A stretch of DNA of 21,899 nucleotides from an uncultured Ruminococcus sp. (GCA_900541495.1 UQKC01000039.1:1-21899), one strand, 5' to 3'. Shown: positions 7,648 through 15,091, counted from the stretch's first letter. Numbers and translations are program-made. Notes: a model not told the origin generated them from the letters alone.

Positions 7648-7959
7648 TTATTTGTGGATAATCATTTTCTTAATAACGCCGTTCGGGTCTTTTACAAGGA
7701 CAATTATTGTCCAGATAACAAGTCCGAGAGCAACTGCCGACAAGCCTAAAAAGCCGTCGTTGAGCATTGCCTGCGCATCGGGTACAAAAAACTCCGCACC
7801 CATTTCCATATATTCAACAACAGCGTCAACGAGCCACATCAGCGATGCTCCCCAGTACATACAGCAGAGCGTTCCGATCTTCATTTCGCGAGCCTTGCTG
7901 TTTGTGTACCATACAGCCGTTGAAATTACAGCGGCAAAAATAGTTATAAGAAGTGTCAT
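7648..7959 (-). CDS. Small three-helix membrane protein of the urea operon (B)
   Basis: This 103-residue protein has three predicted membrane segments at about 1-18, 28-48 and 68-90, with a basic C-terminus. The second helix carries YWGASLMWLVDA, with the buried acidic Asp45. Its start overlaps the stop of the preceding membrane protein gene by one base (TAATG), so the two are almost certainly translated together and may form one complex. The position between urtE and ureAB suggests a role in urea uptake, ammonia or proton balance, or nickel supply. I do not see UreI, UreJ/HupE or Amt motifs. I do not recognise a named family. Confidence 0.85.
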   Translation of the reverse strand: MTLLITIFAAVISTAVWYTNSKAREMKIGTLCCMYWGASLMWLVDAVVEYMEMGAEFFVPDAQAMLNDGFLGLSAVALGLVIWTIIVLVKDPNGVIKKMIIHK

Positions 7960-8345
7960 TACTTTGCACTCTCCTTTGCGGTTTTGTCAGCATTCTTTCT
8001 TACTGCTGCTCCGATGCATAAAACGCCTGCCCAAACAGCTGTTACAAGCGCCGCCATTGCAACGCCCGAGGTCGCAATTTCGTGCAGCATTACCTGCGTT
8101 GTTTCGGGGTCATTTGCCGCCGTCAAGAACGGGAAAAACGGAACTACTTCGCCGTGCCAGATATGCTCAAATGCAAGCAGAGCAGAGCCGCCCCAAAGCA
8201 TCTTGTTGAGCAGTCCGAGCTTCTCGGAGAATTTGCAGGTGAGTTCCTTTCCCTCATGTTCAGCCTTACATTCGTGCGAATGAAGAACCTTTTCTGTGAT
8301 AGTTGTAACGATAGCTTCCGTTACGGGTGCAAGAAAGCAAGCCAT
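7959..8345 (-). CDS. Small membrane protein of the urea operon (A)
   Basis: This 128-residue protein has a short hydrophobic N-terminus (MACFLAPVTEAIVTT), a polar stretch rich in His, Cys and acids (His22, His24, Cys26, His30, Cys37), a helix carrying WGGSALLAFEHIWHGE at 51-66, and a last membrane helix near 90-114. It ends in a short charged tail. Residues such as His61, His64 and Glu66 lie at the membrane edge and could bind metal or carry protons. It follows urtE by about 31 bases and overlaps the next gene by one base. No function can be assigned from sequence alone. Confidence 0.85.
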   Translation of the reverse strand: MACFLAPVTEAIVTTITEKVLHSHECKAEHEGKELTCKFSEKLGLLNKMLWGGSALLAFEHIWHGEVVPFFPFLTAANDPETTQVMLHEIATSGVAMAALVTAVWAGVLCIGAAVRKNADKTAKESAK

Positions 8346-8376
8346 AAATAATTCCTCCCTTATAGAAATCAGTATA

Positions 8377-9069
8377 TTACTCCGTCATAAGACGGCGTAT
8401 TTCGTTATGATCGTTTTCGTTCCGTTCGCCCTTAAAGACGATAGAACCCTTTTCCATTACATATATCTCCTCCGCATTTTCAAGCACGAAGTCGAGATAC
8501 TGTTCAACGAGCAGCACCGTGATGCCTTTCCACTCGTTTATTCGGCGTATCGCTGCGCCGATGTCCTGAATGATAGACGGCTGAATACCCTCGGTCGGTT
8601 CATCGAGAATGATTATCTTCGGGTCAGCCGCAAGTGCCCTCGCAATTGCCAACTGTTGCTGCTGACCGCCCGAAAGGTCGCCGCCTTTTCTCTTTGCGAA
8701 CTTAGGAAGTATCGGGAAAAGCTCATAGAGGTAATCGGGAACTTTTCCCTTTCCTCCGAGCGGCTGCAAGCCAAGTTCGATGTTCTCCTGAACGGTCATC
8801 TGCGGAAAAATATCACGTCCCTGCGGAACATATCCGATGCCGAGCTTTACTCTTTCGTAGGTCGGCATTTTGATAATGTCCTTTCCGTCGAAAATTATCT
8901 TTCCCGAGGGTGTTTTTACAAGCCCCATTATGCTTTTGAGGGTCGTGCTTTTGCCAACGCCGTTTCTGCCGATAAGACTCACTATCTTTCCTTTCGGAAC
9001 TTCAAATGAAAGGTCGCTTATGACCTTGCTTTCTCCGTAGCAAGCGTCAACGTGTTCAACTTTGAGCAT
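8377..9069 (-). CDS. urtE: Urea ABC transporter ATPase UrtE
   Basis: One of the two ATPases that power urea import through UrtB-UrtC, of the LivF type. In 230 residues it has Walker A GRNGVGKST at about 34-42, the ABC signature LSGGQ at 132-136, and Walker B IIILDEP at 152-158 followed by TEGIQPSII, typical of UrtE. The start overlaps the urtD stop by one base (TAATG), implying coupled translation. Confidence 0.95.
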   Translation of the reverse strand: MLKVEHVDACYGESKVISDLSFEVPKGKIVSLIGRNGVGKSTTLKSIMGLVKTPSGKIIFDGKDIIKMPTYERVKLGIGYVPQGRDIFPQMTVQENIELGLQPLGGKGKVPDYLYELFPILPKFAKRKGGDLSGGQQQQLAIARALAADPKIIILDEPTEGIQPSIIQDIGAAIRRINEWKGITVLLVEQYLDFVLENAEEIYVMEKGSIVFKGERNENDHNEIRRLMTE

Positions 9070-9839
9070 TACTTTTCTCCCCCTCTTCCGAGATAAACCG
9101 CCTGAACGGTCTTGTCAGCAAGAACATCATTTATGTCGCCCTCCATAAGAATTTTTCCCTCGTGGAGAACGGTAACGGTGTCCGCCGCCTGCTTTACAAA
9201 GTCCATATCGTGTTCAATAACGATAACGGTACATTCATCTTTTATCTTTTTGAGGATCTCGCCCGTGCGGAACGTTTCGGGCTTGCCCATTCCTGCTGCA
9301 GGCTCGTCAAGCATTATTATCTCAGGCTTCTGAACGAGCTGCATACCGATTTCGAGCCACTGTTTCTGACCGTGTGCAAGACTTCCTGCACGAACGTCCT
9401 TTTTATCGAGCAGTCCGACCTTTTCAAGCACTTCATCAATGCTTTTCAGCTCCTCTTCGGACGGTTTTCCGAAGATCGAATCCATTATGCCCTTGTGATC
9501 TTTGAGCGAAAGTATCATATTGTCAAGCACCGTGAGGTTCACGAAAACACTCGGCACCTGGAACTTCCTGCCGATGCCCTCGCGGACAATTTTGTACTCT
9601 TTCATTCCCGTAAGTCGCATCGGCTCTCTGCCCTCGGGGTAATACATAATGTTTCCTGCGGTCGGCTTTGTTTTTGCGCAGATAATATCGAGAAGAGTTG
9701 TCTTTCCTGCGCCGTTCGGGCCGATGAAAAAGTGTATCGTGTGCCTTTTTACATTTGTACGAACGTCCGTCAGAGCGTAAAATCCGTCAAAGCATACGGA
9801 AATATTTTTTATTTCAAGTACGTTTTCATTGCTTGTCAT
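9069..9839 (-). CDS. urtD: Urea ABC transporter ATPase UrtD
   Basis: The second, LivG-type ATPase of the urea importer, 256 residues. Walker A GPNGAGKTT is at 40-48, the signature is the UrtD-type LAHGQKQWLEIG at 154-165 in place of LSGGQ, and Walker B IIMLDEP is at 174-180. An AAGGA site lies about 11 bases before the ATG. The gene follows urtC by 16 bases and overlaps urtE by one. Confidence 0.95.
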   Translation of the reverse strand: MTSNENVLEIKNISVCFDGFYALTDVRTNVKRHTIHFFIGPNGAGKTTLLDIICAKTKPTAGNIMYYPEGREPMRLTGMKEYKIVREGIGRKFQVPSVFVNLTVLDNMILSLKDHKGIMDSIFGKPSEEELKSIDEVLEKVGLLDKKDVRAGSLAHGQKQWLEIGMQLVQKPEIIMLDEPAAGMGKPETFRTGEILKKIKDECTVIVIEHDMDFVKQAADTVTVLHEGKILMEGDINDVLADKTVQAVYLGRGGEK

Positions 9840-9855
9840 ACTGTAAACATTCCTT

Positions 9856-10977
9856 TCATGCTTTTACTTTTCCGGCTTCGGCAGAAGCTTCCGAAGCCTT
9901 TGCCTTTTTGTTCTTTCTCGAAGCGATCATCTCGGGGAGCTGATCTTTTACGAATCCAACGATGCCGCCCTTGAAGAAGAGTATCGTTATGCAGAAAACT
10001 GCGCCGATGATGTACTGCCAAATTTCAACCATTGCGCCCGAGCTGAGGTTGTATTCGCAGAGGTTGATGAGGAACGCACCGATAACTGCACCGATGATAG
10101 TTCCTCTGCCGCCGATAGCTACCCAAATTACCATTGTGATAGAATAGGATATCGTCATCTGCGACGGTGTGATGCTGCCGTTGAAGTTTACGAAAACTGC
10201 GCCGGCAACAGCTGCGATAACAGCGGATAAAACGTAAACGAAAGTCTTGTAGCTGCTTACCTTGTAGCCCGAGAAGTATGTACGGTTCTCGCCGTCCCTT
10301 ATTGCGATAAGGAGCTTGCCGAATTTTCTTCCGACGAGGAATTTGCAGAGCGCATAAACGCCTATCATTACTGCGAGTGCAACATAGAAAAGCAGGAACA
10401 TTCTGCTCTTGTTCGATTCGCCCTTGATGCTGCCGAAGATAGATTTTATCTCGGTGATGCCGACGTTTCCGTTCGTATAGGGCGAAAGTGCGATGAAAAT
10501 CGAATACGCTGCCCAAGTGAGCGCCTGCGAAATAATTGAGAAGTAAACGCCTTTAACTCTGCTCTTGAAGATGAAGTAGCCGATAACGCCCGAAACAACT
10601 GCGGGAACAACGATTATCATTATCAGCGAGAGCGGCAGGTTAAGGAACGGCTTCCAAGCAAGCGGAAGCTCCGTAAGTCCGCCCGTGTGCATAAAGTCGG
10701 TGATCTTTCCGCCCGTGCTTTGAAGCTTTAAGTACATTGCCATTGCGTAGCCGCCAAGTGCGAAGTAAAGTCCGTGACCGAGGCTAAGGATTCCCGTATA
10801 GCCCCATATAAGGTCGATGCCCATTGCTGCGATCGCAAAGGCTGTGCATTTACCGAGGAAAAGGACTGTTGAGCTGTTCATAAGTCCTGCGGAATACATC
10901 AGCGGCATAACTGCGAGAACGACCGCTATAACGCCGAAGCAGATATTTGAACCCTGTTTTTTTATAAGCTTGTTCAT
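9856..10977 (-). CDS. urtC: Urea ABC transporter permease UrtC
   Basis: An integral membrane permease of the LivM type that forms half of the urea channel. The 373-residue protein has many hydrophobic helices and the family segment GIDLIWGYTGILSLGHGLYFALGG, read here as residues near 53-76. Its basic, lysine-rich C-terminal tail is cytoplasmic. GGAG lies 8 bases before the ATG. It follows urtB by 17 bases. Confidence 0.94.
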   Translation of the reverse strand: MNKLIKKQGSNICFGVIAVVLAVMPLMYSAGLMNSSTVLFLGKCTAFAIAAMGIDLIWGYTGILSLGHGLYFALGGYAMAMYLKLQSTGGKITDFMHTGGLTELPLAWKPFLNLPLSLIMIIVVPAVVSGVIGYFIFKSRVKGVYFSIISQALTWAAYSIFIALSPYTNGNVGITEIKSIFGSIKGESNKSRMFLLFYVALAVMIGVYALCKFLVGRKFGKLLIAIRDGENRTYFSGYKVSSYKTFVYVLSAVIAAVAGAVFVNFNGSITPSQMTISYSITMVIWVAIGGRGTIIGAVIGAFLINLCEYNLSSGAMVEIWQYIIGAVFCITILFFKGGIVGFVKDQLPEMIASRKNKKAKASEASAEAGKVKA

Positions 10978-10994
10978 ATCTCATTCTCCTTTGG

Positions 10995-11900
10995 TTATTC
11001 GTCAAGGCTTCTGCTCTTGATAACGAACAGACCCTGCGGACGCTTCTGAAGAAATACAATAACGATGAGTAGCACGATAGCCTTTGCTATTGTAGATGAA
11101 GTATAATTTTCTGTGAAAATGCTTGCCGAACCGATTATTGTCGAACCAAGCACCGTTCCTGCAAGCTTTCCGACGCCGCCGAGAACGACCGCCATAAACG
11201 AGTTTACGATGTAGCTCTGACCGACCGTTGAATCTATCGAACCGAGGAGTGCAACGGAGCAGCCGGCGATGCCTGCAAGACCCGAACCGAGTGCAAACGT
11301 GATGTTATCGACCTTTCGGGAGTTGATTCCCATGCACTGTGCCATTGGTCTGTTCTGCATTACGGCTCTCATCTGCTTGCCGAAGTTCGACTTGTACATT
11401 ATTACCCAGACGATAAGCAGGCAAAGCAGAACCATAAACATAATGAAGATTCTGTTATAGGAGAAAGTGCAGCCGCCGACCGTCACGCCGCCCTGCAGGA
11501 ACGACGGTGCGGTAACGTTAACGCCCTGCGTTCCGAAGATGCTTCGTGCTGCCTGCTGCAGGATAAGACTTATGCCCCATGTTGCGAGCAGGCTGTCGAT
11601 CTCTCTGCCGTAAAGCCTTTGAATGACGAATCTTTCAAGCAGACTTCCGAGCAGGAACGCCATTCCGAATGCAACGGGAATAGATACTATATAATAAATA
11701 TCTCTCACGCTTTCGGGGAAAACAGCAACAAATATCTGCTGTGTAACATAAGTCATATATGCGCCTATCATAACGAATTCGCCGTGCGCCATATTGATAA
11801 CTCTCATAAGTCCGAATGTGACCGCAAGACCTATCGAGGTCAGCAGAATTATCGAGCTTAAACTGAGTCCGTTAAACAATGTTGATATGAACTGTGCCAT
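10995..11900 (-). CDS. urtB: Urea ABC transporter permease UrtB
   Basis: The LivH-type permease partner of UrtC. From the ATG at 11900 it is 301 residues, beginning MAQFISTLFNGLSLSSIILL and continuing with LAVTFGLMRVINMAHGEFVM, the conserved LivH/UrtB segment. The frame stays open upstream to 11978, but that extension reads through a perfect inverted repeat. AAGGA lies 8 bases before the ATG at 11900, which decides the start. The protein has about eight hydrophobic helices. Confidence 0.95.
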   Translation of the reverse strand: MAQFISTLFNGLSLSSIILLTSIGLAVTFGLMRVINMAHGEFVMIGAYMTYVTQQIFVAVFPESVRDIYYIVSIPVAFGMAFLLGSLLERFVIQRLYGREIDSLLATWGISLILQQAARSIFGTQGVNVTAPSFLQGGVTVGGCTFSYNRIFIMFMVLLCLLIVWVIMYKSNFGKQMRAVMQNRPMAQCMGINSRKVDNITFALGSGLAGIAGCSVALLGSIDSTVGQSYIVNSFMAVVLGGVGKLAGTVLGSTIIGSASIFTENYTSSTIAKAIVLLIVIVFLQKRPQGLFVIKSRSLDE

Positions 11901-11927
11901 ACAGATCGTCCTTTCGTGGGAAATATT

Positions 11928-11978
11928 TTGAGTACCCGTGTAAGGAAATGCTGTACGTTTCCTTACACGGGTACTCAA
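11928..11978 (-). repeat. Perfect 21-bp inverted repeat between urtA and urtB
   Basis: Arms at 11928-11948 and 11958-11978 are perfectly complementary around the 9-base loop TGCTGTACG. On the operon strand the stem is followed by AATATTT, not a T-run, so it looks more like an RNA stability or processing barrier than a terminator. It lies 38 bases after the urtA stop, where it could protect the binding-protein mRNA from 3' decay and raise UrtA output over UrtB-E. Confidence 0.85.
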
Positions 11979-12015
11979 GCGGATCGCCGTGAACCGCCTA
12001 AGTGCCCAAGTTTAA

Positions 12016-13296
12016 TTATTCGATAGGCTGGATACCTGCTTCAACTGCCCAATCATAAGTTGTAAGATATGGATCGGGGTCAACAGCTGTCGGAGTTGAA
12101 TAAACTTCGTAGATAAGTCCGTCATCTCTGATCTCACCGATTCTTACAGGCTTTGTGAGGTGCTGGTTCGTACCATTGATAGTAACTGTGCCCTCAGGAG
12201 CGTTGAACGAAATGTCGCCGCCTGCAATTGCTTCTCTTACAGCGTCAACATCGAAGCTTCCTGCCTTTTCGCAAGCTGCTTTCCAGAGATAAACTGCATC
12301 GTAAGCTGCTTCAGCAGGGTCGGAAGTTACTCTCGATTCGCCGAACTTAGCCTTGTAAGCTTCAACGAAAGCCTTGTTTTCGGGCGTATCGGTCGTTTCG
12401 TAGTAGTTCCAAGAAACCATGTGACCCTTGAGGATATCAGCGCCGATAGTTGCAACTTCTTCCTCTGCGATAGAGAACGACATTGTTGGATATTCAGCGC
12501 TTGTGTAGTTCTTTTCAGCCATCTGCTTGAAGAACGAAACGTTGCCTGTGCCGTTGAGTGTGTTAATGATGATCTCAGGCTGTGCAGCTTCGATCTTGGA
12601 GATGATAGCTGCAAAATCGGTCTGATCCATATCGGCATATTCTTCACCGACTACCTCGCCGCCTGCTGCCTGAACCTGCGCTGTGATTATCATATTCGCT
12701 GTTCTTGGGAAAACGTAGTCCGAACCGAGGAGGAAGAACTTCTTGTAACCCTTGTCGAGAAGATACTCGATAGCAGGAACGATCTGCTGATTTGGTGCAG
12801 CGCCCGTGTAAACAATGTTAGGCGACTGCTCCATGCCCTCATACTGAACGGGATACCAAAGCAGTGCGTTGTAATCCTCGAATACCGGCTTTACAGCCTT
12901 TCTGGAAGAAGATGTCCAGCAGCCGAATACTGTTGCGACCTTTTCGCTGTCTACAAGCTTTTCGGCCTTTGTTGCGAAGGTCGAAGGCTCGGAAGCACCG
13001 TCCTCTTCAACGTAAACGATCTGCTTTCCGAGGACACCGCCTGCGGCATTTATCTCATCGATCGCAAGAACTTCAGCATCTCTTACAGCCTTTTCGCTGA
13101 TAGCCATTGAACCCGTCAACGAGTGAAGAAGTCCGACCTTAACGGTATCATCTCCGCTTGCTGCTGCGGCAGATGTTGTTCCGTCCGTGGAAGAACCGCT
13201 GTCCGATGCGGTGCTTCCGCAGCCTGCCAATGTCATTGCGAACATTGCCATAGATGCTGCGAACGCTGCGATCTTTCTTAAACTAACCTTTTTCAT
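12016..13296 (-). CDS. urtA: Urea ABC transporter substrate-binding lipoprotein UrtA
   Basis: UrtA captures urea outside the membrane and delivers it to UrtBC. The ATG at 13296 has AGGAG 7 bases upstream and begins a clean lipoprotein signal (MKKVSLRKIAAF) with lipobox LAGC and Cys26. A Ser/Thr-rich linker and the type-I periplasmic binding fold follow. Family segments include GLLHSLTGSMAISE, TVFGCWTSSSRKAVKPVFE and the tyrosine-rich LLWYPVQYEG. The product is 426 residues, normal for UrtA. An upstream in-frame start would add 20 residues encoded across the terminator hairpin and lacks support. Substrate is inferred from family and from the linked urease. Confidence 0.95.
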   Translation of the reverse strand: MKKVSLRKIAAFAASMAMFAMTLAGCGSTASDSGSSTDGTTSAAAASGDDTVKVGLLHSLTGSMAISEKAVRDAEVLAIDEINAAGGVLGKQIVYVEEDGASEPSTFATKAEKLVDSEKVATVFGCWTSSSRKAVKPVFEDYNALLWYPVQYEGMEQSPNIVYTGAAPNQQIVPAIEYLLDKGYKKFFLLGSDYVFPRTANMIITAQVQAAGGEVVGEEYADMDQTDFAAIISKIEAAQPEIIINTLNGTGNVSFFKQMAEKNYTSAEYPTMSFSIAEEEVATIGADILKGHMVSWNYYETTDTPENKAFVEAYKAKFGESRVTSDPAEAAYDAVYLWKAACEKAGSFDVDAVREAIAGGDISFNAPEGTVTINGTNQHLTKPVRIGEIRDDGLIYEVYSTPTAVDPDPYLTTYDWAVEAGIQPIE

Positions 13297-13328
13297 AATC
13301 ATTCTCCTTTTTCCTTTTTTGCAAATAT

Positions 13329-13371
13329 AAAAAAGCCGACACAAAGCATGATCCAACGCTTTGTATCGGCT
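13329..13371 (-). terminator. Terminator or attenuator hairpin in the urtA leader
   Basis: On the minus strand a 14-bp stem (13358-13371 with 13334-13347, one G-T pair) closes a 10-base loop and runs into six T. It sits 15 bases after the stop of the kinase-like gene and 33 bases before the urtA ATG. That leaves no space for a separate promoter between hairpin and urtA, apart from the ribosome site. It therefore terminates the kinase transcript, and urtA must depend on read-through, controlled antitermination, or a promoter inside the kinase gene's end. Confidence 0.85.
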
Positions 13372-13379
13372 CCATTGCC

Positions 13380-13409
13380 GTATTATTTAGATGAGCTTCA
13401 AGGCTTCAA
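13380..13409 (-). promoter_or_regulatory. Weak candidate promoter for urtA
   Basis: TTGAAG (13404-13409) and TAATAC (13380-13385) are 18 bases apart on the minus strand, overlapping the end of the kinase-like gene. Transcripts would begin near 13373, right at the base of the terminator-like hairpin. Both boxes are poor, so this is only a possibility. Confidence 0.25.
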
Positions 13410-14079
13410 GCGCCTTGTCGTTTTCGACTGTACCCTTTTTTTCAAGGATATCCTCGCCGAACTTGATCTTCAGGTACTCAATGATAAGCTCTGCGCATCT
13501 GTCCCTGCCTATCCTTGCGGTGTTGAGGGTCATATCATAAAGTACGGGGTTCGTCCAGACCTCGCCGCCCGTGTAATACTTGTAGTAGTCTGCACGGTAT
13601 CTGTCGGTCTGATAAATGAGCTTGTGAGCTTCGTCCTCGGTGACTCCGAGAAGATTTGTTATCGACTCCACACATTCCTTTCGGGGCGCTTCAACGTAAA
13701 CACTGACGACATTGTCATAGTCACGAAGAACATGATTAGCGCACTTTCCGATTATGATGCAGGACTGATTTTTTCCCAACTCCCTGATTATCTTCGCCTG
13801 AATATTGTAAAGATTGACGTCGGAAATGAAGCTTTTCTCGGTCGGCTGAACTATCTCATCGGTGTTCGGAGTTCGCATAAGCCTTTTAAGAAGATGATAA
13901 CCTCTCAGCTTTTCATCGACCTGAACGAAAAGGTCTTTACTTATTCCGCTGTAATTTGAAGCCATTGCAAGTATCTGGCTGTCATAACACGGAATACCGA
14001 GCTGCTTTGAAAGAGCCATTCCGATATGCTTTCCTCCGCTTCCGAAGCCTCTCGCTATGGTAATAACATAACTGTCCAT
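13387..14079 (-). CDS. Cytidylate-kinase-like P-loop protein
   Basis: A 230-residue protein of the cytidylate kinase-like family (Pfam Cytidylate_kin2 type). The N-terminal phosphate loop GFGSGGKHIG is at 11-20, preceded by YVITIAR. A conserved CIIIGKCANHVL segment and a basic lid-like region around TDRYRADYYKYYTGG follow. The true substrate of this family is generally not known, and it is distinct from the housekeeping CMP kinase. GGGGAG lies about 8 bases before the ATG. It is the first gene downstream of the likely promoter for the whole urt-ure operon, which suggests a regulatory or metabolic link to urea use. Confidence 0.85.
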   Translation of the reverse strand: MDSYVITIARGFGSGGKHIGMALSKQLGIPCYDSQILAMASNYSGISKDLFVQVDEKLRGYHLLKRLMRTPNTDEIVQPTEKSFISDVNLYNIQAKIIRELGKNQSCIIIGKCANHVLRDYDNVVSVYVEAPRKECVESITNLLGVTEDEAHKLIYQTDRYRADYYKYYTGGEVWTNPVLYDMTLNTARIGRDRCAELIIEYLKIKFGEDILEKKGTVENDKALEALKLI

Positions 14080-14118
14080 TTCGGTCGCTCCCCTTTCACT
14101 TTCCTTTGTTGTGATTAA

Positions 14119-14127
14119 ATTATAGCA
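14119..14127 (-). promoter_or_regulatory. Extended -10 promoter before the kinase-like gene
   Basis: TATAAT at 14119-14124 is preceded by TGC (14125-14127), forming an extended -10 element. No good -35 box lies 16-18 bases upstream, where the sequence reads TAGCAT. Upstream DNA to about 14240 is very A/T-rich. Transcription would start near 14112 and could read into the urea operon. I found no convincing GlnR/TnrA box. Confidence 0.65.
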
Positions 14128-14257
14128 CGGTGTTCTTGAATATGCTACATTAATTTGCAGATATTTTACCTATATTTTCAGAGTTTTTAATTTAAATATG
14201 AAATTATGTTAATTCAAAAATTCATTCCGTTCATATTTAAAAACCGTGACCGAATAT

Positions 14258-14299
14258 AAAAAAGTGACCGTTTTTTACGGTCAAACAGTAAAAACGGTC
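14258..14299 (-). terminator. Terminator after the response regulator gene
   Basis: Two overlapping stems are possible on the minus strand: TGACCGT/ACGGTCA (14277-14283 with 14265-14271), and a longer one (14290-14299 with 14266-14275) that includes the gene's stop codon. Both end in C or AC followed by six T. TGACCG or its complement occurs four times between 14247 and 14300. Confidence 0.8.
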
Positions 14300-15056
14300 A
14301 TTTTATCGATGCTTTGTATTCGGACGGAGTCGTTCCCGTCACTTCCTTGAATTTTTTTGTGAAATAATCGGGGTCGCCGAAACCGAGCTTTTCGGAAATT
14401 TCATAAGTGCGGAGCGTTCCCTTTGCCAAAAGTGACCTTGCAAACTCAATGCGCAAGCGGTTGTAAAACTCGCTGAACGTTATCCCCGTTTCTTTTATGA
14501 AGCATTTGCCGAAATAATCTTTATTGAGGTTCATAAACTCGGCAGCGTCACTCATCGTCACGAATTGATAGATATTATCGCACAAATACGCCGAAACCGT
14601 GCGTATAAGCCTGCTTTCCGAGCCTTTTCCGATGCTTTTGAGAACATTTTCCGCCTGCTCGCACAAAGCGCCGCCTTTTTCGGCATCAAGCCGAGCCTTT
14701 ACCCTCGAAAGCATCTGCGAAAGCTCCCTTTCGTCCGCAGGCTTCAATATGTAGTCAAGAACACCGAGCCTCATACCCTTTCGCGCCGATTCAAAATCGG
14801 AACGCTGGCTGAAAAAAACCACGCAAGTGCCGCTGTACAGCCGTTTTATCTCCTGCGCAAGCCTTATCCCGTCAAGCTGAGGACGGTTCACCTCCGTCAG
14901 AACGAGATCAGCGCCGTTCTTTTTGAGAAAATCAACAGCCTGTCGCTCCGTTTGTACTGCCGCAGCGACCTCGAAGCCGAATTTTCCCCATATTTCCATA
15001 TTCATATATCTTACGCCCTGATAATAATCATCATCTGCGATAAGAATACTGTACAT
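14298..15056 (-). CDS. YesN-like AraC response regulator with Glu at phosphosite
   Basis: A 252-residue regulator with an N-terminal receiver domain (1 to about 120) and a C-terminal AraC-type double helix-turn-helix (about 155-250, including YFGKCFIKETGITFSEFYN and YFTKKFKEVTGTTPSEY). The receiver keeps the acidic pocket (Asp8-Asp10), the Ser of VFFSQ and the Lys of YILKPAD. The expected phosphoacceptor Asp is Glu55 in LVLTEVNRPQLDG. This could mimic phosphorylation or mean kinase-independent control. No YesM-type sensor kinase is nearby. The gene has its own promoter and may control the upstream sugar operon. Confidence 0.92.
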   Translation of the reverse strand: MYSILIADDDYYQGVRYMNMEIWGKFGFEVAAAVQTERQAVDFLKKNGADLVLTEVNRPQLDGIRLAQEIKRLYSGTCVVFFSQRSDFESARKGMRLGVLDYILKPADERELSQMLSRVKARLDAEKGGALCEQAENVLKSIGKGSESRLIRTVSAYLCDNIYQFVTMSDAAEFMNLNKDYFGKCFIKETGITFSEFYNRLRIEFARSLLAKGTLRTYEISEKLGFGDPDYFTKKFKEVTGTTPSEYKASIK

Positions 15057-15091
15057 TGCGATACTTCCTTTTTTCGGTATGTTTTGTATGC

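Noticed and set aside
7648..8345. UreI/AmiS urea channel split in two
   Set aside because: Helix count is suggestive, but none of the UreI sequence features is visible and the WG[GA]S motif does not fit that family.
14080..14260. Riboswitch or ANTAR target upstream of the kinase-like gene
   Set aside because: The predicted leader is only about 33 bases, too short for a riboswitch, and no paired hexanucleotide-loop hairpins are visible.
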